A program made the position numbers and the translations under genes. This document shows, in pieces, positions 1 through 6,124 of a stretch of DNA of 6,124 bases. How positions within the stretch are numbered: the first letter of the stretch is position 1; every line of letters begins with the position of its first letter. Origin of the DNA: Gammaproteobacteria bacterium. Lineage in GTDB: Bacteria > Pseudomonadota > Gammaproteobacteria > Thiomicrospirales > Thiomicrospiraceae. The notes beneath the pieces are model-generated. The model had not been told where the DNA came from and did not search any database. It saw only the letters and a program-made list of their open reading frames with translations. The stretch is taken from contig JAADDM010000120.1 in NCBI GenBank assembly GCA_013153955.1, positions 1 to 6,124 on the forward strand. Direction: 5' to 3'.

Positions 1-34
1 GCGACCCCAAACTATTATGTATTTTATTTAGCCA

Positions 35-62
35 TTGAAACAGGCTGACCTGAGCATTTCAA
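35..62 (-). repeat. Imperfect inverted repeat after tyrA
   Basis: TTGAAA (35-40) pairs with TTTCAA (57-62), and CAGG (41-44) pairs with CCTG (49-52). This gives a 10-bp stem with a 4-nt loop and a 4-nt bulge (53-56). It begins 16 nt past the tyrA stop. No T run follows in either direction, so it is not a convincing intrinsic terminator; it may be a weak terminator or an mRNA 3' hairpin. The rest of 1-78 is AT-rich. The only minus-strand ATG frames are 9 and 3 codons long, and no start of an aroA-like gene is visible. Confidence 0.35.
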
Positions 63-78
63 CAGAGCGCCTATTAAA

Positions 79-942
79 CTAAGCGATATGCTTATCTCTG
101 GCGCGCTTTGCATCATCAAATAGCTTATAAAGCGCATCCCCCTCTTGGTTTTTGACCAGAGTGGTCAGCGCGGCAATATTGTTTTGGTAATGCTCTAGCC
201 ATTTGACCAAGGCAGTTGAGTTAGTCAGTGCAATGTCACGCCATATGGTTGCATCACTAGAGGCGATTCGTGTAAAGTCACGAAAGCCGCCAGCCGTATA
301 GGGAAATACATTCCCCAACGCTTCATGCTCATCAAGCATATTCACCAGTGAAAATGCCAGCAGGTGCGGGAGATGGCTTGTTGCTGCAAAAATTTCGTCG
401 TGTTGTTGCGCAGCCATGATCTCCACCTTTGCGCCCAGTGCTTGCCAAAGCGCTTTCACAACGGAAATGGCCTCTGCATCTGTATTGGCAACCGGGGTTA
501 AGATAACACGGTGATCTCTGTATAAGGTCGAATCAGCTGCTGTGACACCACTCTTCTCCTTGCCTGCAATCGGGTGACCCGGTACAAAATTGGCAGGAAT
601 TTCCCCAAAAACAGATTCAACGGATTCAATTACGCTGCCTTTAGCACTGCCAGCATCGGTAATGATTGTTTTTGGATTCAGGTAAGGCTTCATCTGCTCA
701 AGTACAGTGCCCATCACACCTAATGGCACAGCCAGTAATATTAAATCAGCGTCCTTAACAGCGGTCTCAATATGCGTGCTAACCTGATCAACCACACCCA
801 GTTCAATAGCTTTAGCGAGGTTCTGTTCATTTTGACCAAAGCCCATTATATGATTGACCAGACCTGCCTCTTTAAGTCCTTTTGCAAAGGACCCTCCGAT
901 TAGGCCAACGCCGATAATCGTAATTTTATTTAAGGGGGTCAT
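79..942 (-). CDS. tyrA: Prephenate (cyclohexadienyl) dehydrogenase
   Basis: A 287-residue cytoplasmic TyrA-family enzyme that oxidatively decarboxylates prephenate, and in some relatives arogenate, to 4-hydroxyphenylpyruvate or tyrosine. The N-terminal Rossmann fold starts almost at once (ITIIGVGLIGGSFA, 7-20), with DAGSAKG (96-102) closing the nucleotide site. GHPIAGKEKSG (122-132) holds the active-site histidine. The helical C-terminal domain shows SHLPHLLAF (189-197) and GGFRDFTRIASSD (218-230). Length fits a stand-alone enzyme: there is no chorismate mutase domain at the N-terminus as in enteric TyrA, no ACT domain, and no fused AroA as in Pseudomonas. The second beta strand ends GFGQN (34-38), lacking the acidic residue usual in NAD-specific forms, so cofactor preference is open. 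It is the last gene visible in the group and is coupled to hisC by an ATGA overlap. Confidence 0.95.
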   Translation of the reverse strand: MTPLNKITIIGVGLIGGSFAKGLKEAGLVNHIMGFGQNEQNLAKAIELGVVDQVSTHIETAVKDADLILLAVPLGVMGTVLEQMKPYLNPKTIITDAGSAKGSVIESVESVFGEIPANFVPGHPIAGKEKSGVTAADSTLYRDHRVILTPVANTDAEAISVVKALWQALGAKVEIMAAQQHDEIFAATSHLPHLLAFSLVNMLDEHEALGNVFPYTAGGFRDFTRIASSDATIWRDIALTNSTALVKWLEHYQNNIAALTTLVKNQEGDALYKLFDDAKRARDKHIA

Positions 943-2069
943 GTTATGTCCTGTAATATGGATTTAAGGGCATCAATAAAATGTTGATTTTCAACCTGTG
1001 TACCAATGGATACTCGTAAAAAATCTGTTAAACCGTAGTTAGCAACAGGACGAACAATGACCCCTTCATGCAACAGTCGTTCATTGATCTCTAACGCTTT
1101 CTCGCCTAAATTAATGCAGACAAAATTACCGACAGAAGGAATGTGCTCTATATTTAATTGTGACAATGCTTCCAATATTTGACGCATTCCCTGCTGGTTT
1201 AATGTAATGACTTTTTCGACAAATCCGGTATCTTTTAAGGCCGCTTCAGCCGCCGCCAAAGCAAGGGCATTAACATTAAAGGGTGCGCGTACTTGGTTGA
1301 TATACTGAATTATTTCAGTACACCCAACTAAATACCCCACTCGCAAAGAAGCCAGCCCATGGGCTTTAGAGAAGGTTCTCGAAACCAGTAGATTAGGATA
1401 TATTGTTAGGTAATCAATGCCGTTAGGATAGTCACTCTCAGTCTGCTGAGCTTGCGCATACTCCACATAAGCTTCATCTAAAACGACAACCACTTCACGT
1501 GGTACTTGAGACAAAAAGGTCTCAAGTGCGGTACGATTAAAAAGCGTACCGGTCGGATTATTGGGGTTTGCCAAATAGACGATTTTAGTTTTAGAGGTGA
1601 TGGCCGCCAACATCGCGGGTAGATCATGACCGTATTGAACAGCTGGTATTTCAACCCCAGTTGCCCCCACAATTTGTGCCGAGATAGGATAGACCGCAAA
1701 TCCATATTGTGAGTAGATAATCTCATCAGCAGAGCCTGCAAAGACTCGCGCAACCAACTCAAGTAGTTCATTTGAACCGTTACCGATAGCAAGCTGTTCG
1801 ACTGAAACGTCTAAACACTTGGCTAAGGTCGATTTAAGCGCATAAGCACCGCCATCAGGGTAGCGTGCAATCTCTGTTAGTGCATTCTGAATCGCCTCGA
1901 TGGCCTTTGGGCTTGCGCCTAAAGGATTCTCATTCGAAGCCAGTTTAGAAATATAGGTTAATCCAAGCTCTCTTTGAAGCTCACTGACGGGCTTGCCGGG
2001 CACATAGGGATTAATTCCTAATATTTGAGGCTGTACTACATCGCAAAAGGTGCGGTTGTTATCTGTCAT
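939..2069 (-). CDS. hisC: Histidinol-phosphate / aromatic aminotransferase
   Basis: A 376-residue PLP aminotransferase of fold type I, class I/II, HisC family. Its defined reaction is glutamate plus imidazole-acetol phosphate to histidinol phosphate. Visible motifs: PYVPGKP (21-27), KLASNENPLGASPKA (42-56), GNGSNELLEL (96-105), ANPNNPTG (167-174), LDEAYVEY (197-204), the PLP lysine in SRTFSKAHGLASLRVGY (Lys235), and the substrate-carboxylate arginine in LRVSIGT (Arg352). It lies between pheA and tyrA, not among histidine genes. HisC-family enzymes in this setting are known or thought to aminate phenylpyruvate and 4-hydroxyphenylpyruvate, so it probably serves aromatic amino acid synthesis, perhaps as well as histidine. 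The start follows a 6-base T run with no Shine-Dalgarno sequence, yet no other start fits the family N-terminus. Its stop overlaps the tyrA start as ATGA. Substrate preference cannot be read from the sequence. Confidence 0.94.
   Translation of the reverse strand: MTDNNRTFCDVVQPQILGINPYVPGKPVSELQRELGLTYISKLASNENPLGASPKAIEAIQNALTEIARYPDGGAYALKSTLAKCLDVSVEQLAIGNGSNELLELVARVFAGSADEIIYSQYGFAVYPISAQIVGATGVEIPAVQYGHDLPAMLAAITSKTKIVYLANPNNPTGTLFNRTALETFLSQVPREVVVVLDEAYVEYAQAQQTESDYPNGIDYLTIYPNLLVSRTFSKAHGLASLRVGYLVGCTEIIQYINQVRAPFNVNALALAAAEAALKDTGFVEKVITLNQQGMRQILEALSQLNIEHIPSVGNFVCINLGEKALEINERLLHEGVIVRPVANYGLTDFLRVSIGTQVENQHFIDALKSILQDIT
949..952 (-). promoter_or_regulatory. Shine-Dalgarno of tyrA inside hisC
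   Basis: AGGA on the minus strand lies 6 nt before the tyrA ATG (940-942), within the last codons of hisC. With the 4-nt ATGA overlap this indicates translational coupling of the two genes and fixes the tyrA start. Confidence 0.8.
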
Positions 2070-2110
2070 AAAAAATCAACTGTTTCTCTATTCGCTTGAT
2101 TGGTTTTAGG

Positions 2111-2134
2111 GGCCTTTGTTAAGGCCGTTTTTTT
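2111..2134 (+). terminator. Intrinsic terminator facing against the genes, pheA-hisC gap
   Basis: GGCCTT (2111-2116) and AAGGCC (2121-2126) form a perfect 6-bp GC-rich stem with a TGTT loop. A G and seven T follow directly (2128-2134). This is a textbook intrinsic terminator, but its U-tract lies on the plus strand, whereas all genes here are on the minus strand. Read with the genes, the stem is preceded by A7 and followed by CCTAAAACC, so it should not stop the operon transcript. It could end antisense RNA arising within hisC or tyrA, or act only as an intercistronic mRNA hairpin. Confidence 0.65.
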
Positions 2135-2156
2135 GTGTGACGTGACGCTCAGCTTG

Positions 2157-3248
2157 TTATAACGGCGAAATAGGAAATGAACCCAACAGCTTAAAGTAAG
2201 CCACTTTTGAGTGCAGAGCTTCAAGCGCCGCTTTTAAGGCATCATCTTCTTGGTGGCCTAATACATCAATAAAGAACTGATAATCCCATGTTTTATCCGG
2301 TGAAGGGCGAGAGATAATGCGCGTCATATTAATATCGCGCTCATTAAAGCAAGATAAGACCTCTAACAGTGCACCAGACTTATTGGAAATTGAGACAATC
2401 ATCGCCGTTTTATCTTCCCCGCTTGACTGAGTTGCTTCTCGACCCAGCACCCAAAATTTTGTGGTATTGTCTGCTTGATCCTCAATATGCGTTTCGAGTA
2501 CATTCAACTGATAAAGCTGTGCGGCCTGCTCTGATGCGATGGCCGCGATACTCATATCCGATTTCGCCATTTTAGCCGCCAAGGCATTTGAATCTACGGG
2601 AACAAGCTCAACCCAAGGCAAGTTGTTTTTAAGCCACGCTTCACACTGACCAAGTGCTTGAGGGTGTGCGGCGACTTTTTTAATCGTCTCAACCGACTCT
2701 GACTTGGAGAGTAAGCAGTGATGAATCTCCAGAGCGACTTCCCCTGATACTTTTAAAGAGGTATTAATCAAGGCATTTTGAGTGGCTTTGACAATGCCTT
2801 CCGATGAGTTTTCAACCGGCACAATACCGTAACTGGCCTGCCCTTTTTCAACCGCTTCAAATACCGCTTCAATGGTTGATACGGCGACAGGGTGCGCGGA
2901 AGAGCCGAACTGTTTAATAACACTGGCGTGGGAGTAACTCCCCTCTGGCCCTAAATAAGCCACGGTGGTTGGCTGCTCTAATGCAAGACAGGCAGACATA
3001 ATCTCTCTAAAGAGTTTTGCCATTTCATTATCGGGTAATAAGCTCGTATTACGTGCTTTAACCGCTCTTAAGACTTGTGCTTCTCGTTCAGGGCGGTAAA
3101 AAACGGCTTCAACTTTCCCGCCTTGGGTCTTAATATCAGCCACTTTTTGAGCACAGGCTGCACGTTGACCAATCAAGGATTGAATCTGCTCATCAATGTG
3201 ATCAATCTGATCTCTAATCTCAGTCAGTTGAATCTGTTCAGTTGTCAT
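2157..3248 (-). CDS. pheA: Bifunctional chorismate mutase / prephenate dehydratase (P-protein)
   Basis: This 363-residue cytoplasmic enzyme turns chorismate into prephenate and then into phenylpyruvate, the phenylalanine precursor. Three domains are visible. The first is an AroQ-type helical chorismate mutase (about 1-92) with IRDQIDHIDEQI, Arg29, Lys40 and YRPEREAQVL. The second is the prephenate dehydratase (about 95-270) with YLGPEGSYSH (98-107), VPVENSSEG (143-151) and HPQALGQC (195-202). The third is a C-terminal ACT regulatory domain (about 281-358) with the GALL motif (292-295). The order and the FYRPERE and FREIMSACLALEQP segments are Pseudomonas-like. Two departures stand out: the catalytic TRF motif reads TKF (263-265), with the Lys codon AAA, and the ACT motif usually written ESRP reads ISRP (312-315). 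The catalytic Thr is retained, so activity is expected. The ribosome site is weak (AGG, 7 nt from ATG), 33 nt after serC. Confidence 0.96.
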   Translation of the reverse strand: MTTEQIQLTEIRDQIDHIDEQIQSLIGQRAACAQKVADIKTQGGKVEAVFYRPEREAQVLRAVKARNTSLLPDNEMAKLFREIMSACLALEQPTTVAYLGPEGSYSHASVIKQFGSSAHPVAVSTIEAVFEAVEKGQASYGIVPVENSSEGIVKATQNALINTSLKVSGEVALEIHHCLLSKSESVETIKKVAAHPQALGQCEAWLKNNLPWVELVPVDSNALAAKMAKSDMSIAAIASEQAAQLYQLNVLETHIEDQADNTTKFWVLGREATQSSGEDKTAMIVSISNKSGALLEVLSCFNERDINMTRIISRPSPDKTWDYQFFIDVLGHQEDDALKAALEALHSKVAYFKLLGSFPISPL

Positions 3249-3281
3249 TAAATAGCCTATTGGTTAAATTGAAAGCAGCCG

Positions 3282-4376
3282 TTATGCGTGCTTATTTGCA
3301 AATACTGTCATAAAGTCAATTAGGGCATCCACACCCGCTTCTGGCATGGCATTATAGATACTTGCACGCATACCGCCAAAGGCTTTATGACCTTTTAGAC
3401 TCAGCAGGCCTGCGGCTTTAGCAGCCTCAAGAAAGTCAGCCTCAAGTGTTTCATCATTCAAGTAGAACGTCACATTCATCCATGAGCGCTCAGAGGCTTT
3501 AAGAGTATTCTTATAAAAGCTGGAAGCGTCTAAGTAGTCATAAAGTTTAGCGGCTTTGCGAGCATTAATCTCTGCGATGGCTTTAACCCCACCCTGAGTT
3601 TTAAGCCAATCAAACACCAGACCAGCTAAATACCATGCGTAGGTTGCAGGGGTATTAAACATGGATTCATTATTGGCATAGGTCTGCCAATCGAGCAGTG
3701 AAGGGGTCATCGGCTGTGCATGACCAATCATATCTTCACGGATAATCATTATAGATAGGCCTGCTGGTCCGATATTTTTCTGAGCACCCGCATAAATAAC
3801 AGCATAGCGACTGACATCAATCTCACGACACATGATATTTGAAGACATATCGGCAATGACAGGTTTACCCTGTGAAAAGATATGCTCAAGATGTTCATTT
3901 TGAAATTCTAGTCCCGTAATGGTCTCATTTGAGCAGAGATGAATATACTTAGCATCATCACTAAAGTTCCAACTGTCTATCGGAGGAATTTCAGTTGGGT
4001 TCGCTTCTTGGCCGCCAGCAACGATATTAACATTGGCATAGCGTTTCGCTTCTTTAATCGCTTTAGTAGACCAAATCCCCGTATCAAAATAATCAATCGT
4101 GTCCTCTGGCGAGGCTAGATTAAGCGGAATCGCTGAAAACTGCATGGAAGCACCGCCATGTAAAAACAGTACCTTGTAGTTATCAGGAATTGCCATGACT
4201 TCGCGTAAATCGGCTTCGGTTTGGCGGGCGACAGACATGTACTCTTTACTGCGATGACTCATCTCCATCACAGACATCCCGGTGTTATTCCAATCTAAAA
4301 ATTCATGCTCAGCTCTGCGCATAACAGCTTCAGGCAGCATTGCTGGACCTGCACTAAAATTAAATGCTCTAGACAT
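3282..4376 (-). CDS. serC: Phosphoserine aminotransferase
   Basis: A 364-residue PLP enzyme of class V aminotransferases that converts 3-phosphohydroxypyruvate and glutamate to phosphoserine and 2-oxoglutarate. The family also makes 4-phosphohydroxythreonine for pyridoxal phosphate synthesis in many proteobacteria. Length matches E. coli SerC (362). Visible signatures in order: N-terminal FNFSAGPAMLP (5-15), MSHRSKE (39-45), HGGASMQF (73-80) in the phosphate-binding loop, the PLP lysine in YAGAQKNIGPAG (Lys200), SMFNTP (238-243) and the C-terminal KGH...GGMRASIYNAMP block (328-345). The loop reads HGGASMQF where E. coli has HGGGRGQF; both kinds occur in the family. The start is set by an AAGGA ribosome site 6 nt upstream. 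It is first in the gene group after the gyrA terminator, and its stop lies 33 nt before pheA, consistent with co-transcription. Confidence 0.96.
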   Translation of the reverse strand: MSRAFNFSAGPAMLPEAVMRRAEHEFLDWNNTGMSVMEMSHRSKEYMSVARQTEADLREVMAIPDNYKVLFLHGGASMQFSAIPLNLASPEDTIDYFDTGIWSTKAIKEAKRYANVNIVAGGQEANPTEIPPIDSWNFSDDAKYIHLCSNETITGLEFQNEHLEHIFSQGKPVIADMSSNIMCREIDVSRYAVIYAGAQKNIGPAGLSIMIIREDMIGHAQPMTPSLLDWQTYANNESMFNTPATYAWYLAGLVFDWLKTQGGVKAIAEINARKAAKLYDYLDASSFYKNTLKASERSWMNVTFYLNDETLEADFLEAAKAAGLLSLKGHKAFGGMRASIYNAMPEAGVDALIDFMTVFANKHA

Positions 4377-4382
4377 TTTGTA

Positions 4383-4387
4383 TCCTT
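4383..4387 (-). promoter_or_regulatory. Shine-Dalgarno of serC, deciding the start
   Basis: AAGGA on the minus strand sits 6 nt before the ATG at 4374-4376. This favours that start over an in-frame ATG at 4440-4442, which would add 22 residues (MESDDMVKPVATPC...) with no counterpart in SerC proteins and which has only a distant AGG upstream. The protein starting at 4376, MSRAFNFSAGPAMLPE, matches the usual SerC N-terminus. Confidence 0.8.
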
Positions 4388-4404
4388 TATATCGGCTATC
4401 ACAA

Positions 4405-4440
4405 GGAGTCGCGACAGGTTTAACCATATCGTCGGACTCC
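4405..4440 (-). promoter_or_regulatory. Bulged 10-bp dyad in the serC leader
   Basis: On the plus strand GGAGTC (4405-4410) plus CGAC (4412-4415) is complementary to GTCG (4431-4434) plus GACTCC (4435-4440), with one bulged base (4411). The 15-nt loop contains a smaller GGTT/AACC pairing. The element lies 28 nt upstream of the serC start and downstream of the gyrA terminator, so it would be in the serC 5' leader or overlap its promoter. It could be an mRNA hairpin or a protein operator, and the sequence does not decide which. A weak promoter candidate, TTGAAC (4467-4472) and TAAACA (4445-4450) with a 16-nt spacer, would start transcription just ahead of the dyad, but only the -35 is reasonable. 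Confidence 0.45.
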
Positions 4441-4461
4441 ATCTTGTTTAGCCTAAATCAG

Positions 4462-4493
4462 AAAAGGTTCAACGCATTTGCATTGAACCTTTT
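4462..4493 (-). terminator. Intrinsic terminator of gyrA
   Basis: An 11-bp perfect inverted repeat (arms 4462-4472 and 4483-4493, AAAAGGTTCAA/TTGAACCTTTT) encloses a 10-nt loop that can pair a little further inside. Read on the minus strand, the right arm ends in TTTT followed by CTGATTT, a modest U-rich tail. It lies 23 nt past the gyrA stop and ahead of serC, so it most likely ends the gyrA transcript and separates it from the serC-pheA-hisC-tyrA group. The arms carry A4 and T4 on both sides, so the hairpin could also act in the plus direction, but no plus-strand gene is present to need it. The U-tract is short, so some read-through into serC is possible. Confidence 0.75.
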
Positions 4494-4516
4494 AATGACT
4501 CATTTCTGTTCGTTAG

Positions 4517-6124
4517 TTACTCTGAATCAGTCGTTGGCTTAATCTCTTCAGCGACAGTAGATTCCGTAATCGTTTCAGTTGATGTTGCCTCTAGTTCAGC
4601 ATCCTCCAAAAGTACATCTTCTTCAATATCGACGACTGCAAGCCCAACGACCAGCTCCCCCTTGCCGACGTTAATTAACTTAACGCCTTGTGTGTTTCGG
4701 CCTACAACAGAGACTTCTGACACTCGGGTTCTGACCAGGGTTGCCTTATTGGTGATTAAAACAACTTCCTGCTCAGGTACGACGGAAACGGCTGCCACAA
4801 CCGCACCATTACGATCAGAGGTTTTTATTGAGATAACCCCTTGCCCACCACGGTTAATGGTTGAGTAATCATCGGCTGGCGTACACTTACCAAAGCCATG
4901 CTCAGTCGCGGTTAGAATCAAGGTATCTTCTTTAGCGACCTGCATACTGATGACTTTAACGCCTTCAGCCAGCTTCATTCCGCGAACACCACGTGCCGTA
5001 CGCCCCATCACACGAACATCGGACTCTTTAAAGCGAATCGCTTTACCAATGTCACTGAAAAGCATAATTTCCTGTTCACCATCGGTTAGTGCTGTGCCGA
5101 CTAACTCATCGTCCCCTAACAGATCAACGGCAATAATTCCGTTAGCTCTAGGGCGTGAAAAGTCTTTAAGCGCAACACGCTTCACAATCGAATTACGCGT
5201 AGCCATAAAGACAATGCGGTCATCAAAGTCGCCTACAGGTAGCACAGAGGTAATATGTTCACCCTCTTCTACCGGTAGAATATTTACGATTGGCTTGCCT
5301 CGGCTACCACGACTGGCAAGCGGTAACTGCCATGTCTTCTGCCAATAAAGCTTTCCTTTGTTTGAGAAGCAGAGCAGCATATCATGCGTACTAGCAACAA
5401 ACAGTTGACCCACCTCGTCCTCTTCCTTCATTGCCGTGGCTGATTTACCACGTCCGCCTCGTTTCTGAGCACGATAATCACTTAGTGGCTGTGTTTTGAT
5501 ATAGCCATCTTGAGATAACGTCACAATACGGTCTTCAACCGCAATGAGGTCTTCGGCATCTAAATCTTGGTAGCTGTAATCAATCTCTGTACGTCTGCTA
5601 TCACCAAAGTTTTCAACCACCTCATGCAGCTCTTCACGCACCACTTCAGTTAAACGGTCAGGGTTTCTTAAAATCTCAAGAAACTCTGCAATCTTTTCAA
5701 TCAAGGCACGGTACTCATCCATGATTTTATCTTGCTCTAACCCGGTTAAACGGTGTAAACGCATCTCAAGAATGGACTGAGCTTGCACAGGTGATAACTT
5801 ATAAATATCCCCCTCCGCACCAAAGCCTTCAGGAAGGTCTTCTGGACGTACATCTTTAAGTTCAACACGCTCAAGCAGCTCTACCACCTTGCCTATCGGC
5901 CAATCTCGCTCAAGCATACGCTCTTTGGCAACCGCAGGACTCGGCGAAGCTTTAATGAGTTCAATCATCTCGTCGATGTTGTTCAGCGCGACAGCAAGCC
6001 CTTCTAATGTATGGGCCTTTTCACGAGCTTTGCGTAGTTCGAAAATGGTACGGCGTGTCACCACTTCTCTACGGTGCTTCACAAAGGCGCTGATAATTTC
6101 TTTTAGATTTAACAGTTTTGGCTG
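4517..6124 (-). CDS. gyrA: DNA gyrase subunit A, C-terminal 535 residues (5' end outside window)
   Basis: GyrA is the DNA-cleaving and DNA-wrapping subunit of the A2B2 type II topoisomerase that introduces negative supercoils in the cytoplasm. The frame is open to the right edge, beginning QPKLLNLKEIISAFVKHRREV. An apparent start at 6082 is an internal GTG (Val) within this conserved helix, so the gene is cut by the window and is not short. Roughly the first 350 residues are missing, including the catalytic Tyr and the quinolone-resistance region. Visible parts are the coiled-coil and C-gate region (about residues 1-185) and then a six-bladed beta-pinwheel CTD with repeated blade motifs such as RFKESDVRVMGRTARGVRG and VRTRVSEVSVVGRNTQGV. 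The GyrA box needed for DNA wrapping is present as QKRGGRG (5447-5467; usual consensus QRRGGKG), which separates GyrA from ParC. The protein ends in an acidic, Thr/Glu-rich tail of about 35 residues, typical of proteobacterial GyrA. A hairpin terminator follows the stop by 23 nt. Identification is secure. Confidence 0.97.
   Translation of the reverse strand, partial: QPKLLNLKEIISAFVKHRREVVTRRTIFELRKAREKAHTLEGLAVALNNIDEMIELIKASPSPAVAKERMLERDWPIGKVVELLERVELKDVRPEDLPEGFGAEGDIYKLSPVQAQSILEMRLHRLTGLEQDKIMDEYRALIEKIAEFLEILRNPDRLTEVVREELHEVVENFGDSRRTEIDYSYQDLDAEDLIAVEDRIVTLSQDGYIKTQPLSDYRAQKRGGRGKSATAMKEEDEVGQLFVASTHDMLLCFSNKGKLYWQKTWQLPLASRGSRGKPIVNILPVEEGEHITSVLPVGDFDDRIVFMATRNSIVKRVALKDFSRPRANGIIAVDLLGDDELVGTALTDGEQEIMLFSDIGKAIRFKESDVRVMGRTARGVRGMKLAEGVKVISMQVAKEDTLILTATEHGFGKCTPADDYSTINRGGQGVISIKTSDRNGAVVAAVSVVPEQEVVLITNKATLVRTRVSEVSVVGRNTQGVKLINVGKGELVVGLAVVDIEEDVLLEDAELEATSTETITESTVAEEIKPTTDSE

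Noticed and set aside
14..19. CATAAT as a -10 box for a gene beyond the left edge
   Set aside because: No acceptable -35 element lies 16-18 nt upstream, and such AT-rich matches are frequent by chance.
1..48. A plus-strand frame ending at TGA 46-48 (15 codons) as the tail of a convergent gene
   Set aside because: It is too short to recognise, and the other two plus frames are also open for 9 to 11 codons at the edge; there is no positive evidence.
1478..1792. A 104-codon minus-strand frame inside hisC
   Set aside because: It is out of frame within a well-conserved hisC, and its composition looks like a frame-shifted reading of that gene.
2135..2147. Tandem GTGAC-GTGAC downstream of pheA as a binding site
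   Set aside because: Only two short copies are present, with no dyad and no match to an operator I can name with confidence.
4377..4442. 22-residue N-terminal extension of SerC from the ATG at 4440-4442
   Set aside because: The extension has no family counterpart and a poor ribosome site, whereas the ATG at 4374-4376 has AAGGA at ideal distance and gives the canonical N-terminus.
4282..4542. Plus-strand open frames opposite serC, gyrA and pheA (68 to 132 codons)
   Set aside because: They lie opposite strongly conserved coding sequence, show no recognisable protein features and are expected antisense shadows.
6074..6082. GTG at 6080-6082 as the start of a shortened gyrA-like gene
   Set aside because: The frame continues upstream to the window edge with conserved GyrA residues (QPKLLNLKEIISAF), so the GTG is an internal valine.

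Overview
The window is ordinary core chromosome from a gammaproteobacterium. It carries five genes, all on the minus strand, which in transcription order are gyrA (3' part only), serC, pheA, hisC and tyrA. The order gyrA-serC-pheA-hisC-tyrA is the one known from Pseudomonas and relatives, where aroA, cmk and rpsA usually follow. The proteins resemble their Pseudomonas-type homologues, but base composition is moderate and clearly less GC-rich than Pseudomonas. A sulfur-oxidising Thiomicrospira/Hydrogenovibrio-like lineage is possible, but that is a low-confidence impression. I see no mobile element, CRISPR array, tRNA, rRNA or foreign-looking gene.

Layout from the right edge leftwards, the direction of transcription: the C-terminal 535 residues of DNA gyrase subunit A (4517-6124, cut by the window edge); a clear hairpin terminator (4462-4493); a structured serC leader (4377-4461) with a bulged 10-bp dyad; serC (3282-4376); a 33-nt gap; pheA (2157-3248); an 87-nt gap (2070-2156) holding a hairpin whose U-tract points against the genes; hisC (939-2069); tyrA (79-942), which overlaps hisC by 4 nt (ATGA); and 78 nt at the left edge with a small imperfect hairpin and no recognisable gene.

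The four genes after gyrA form a metabolic unit. PheA converts chorismate to prephenate and then to phenylpyruvate. TyrA diverts prephenate to 4-hydroxyphenylpyruvate. HisC is placed to aminate these keto acids, in addition to its histidine-pathway reaction. SerC makes phosphoserine, using glutamate as amino donor. GyrA is an unrelated housekeeping neighbour separated by its own terminator.

No previously undescribed system is evident. The points worth a second look are small: an antisense-facing terminator between pheA and hisC, a possible switchable serC leader, two motif departures in PheA (TKF for TRF, ISRP for ESRP), an hisC start without a Shine-Dalgarno sequence, and a free-standing tyrA with no aroA start directly behind it.
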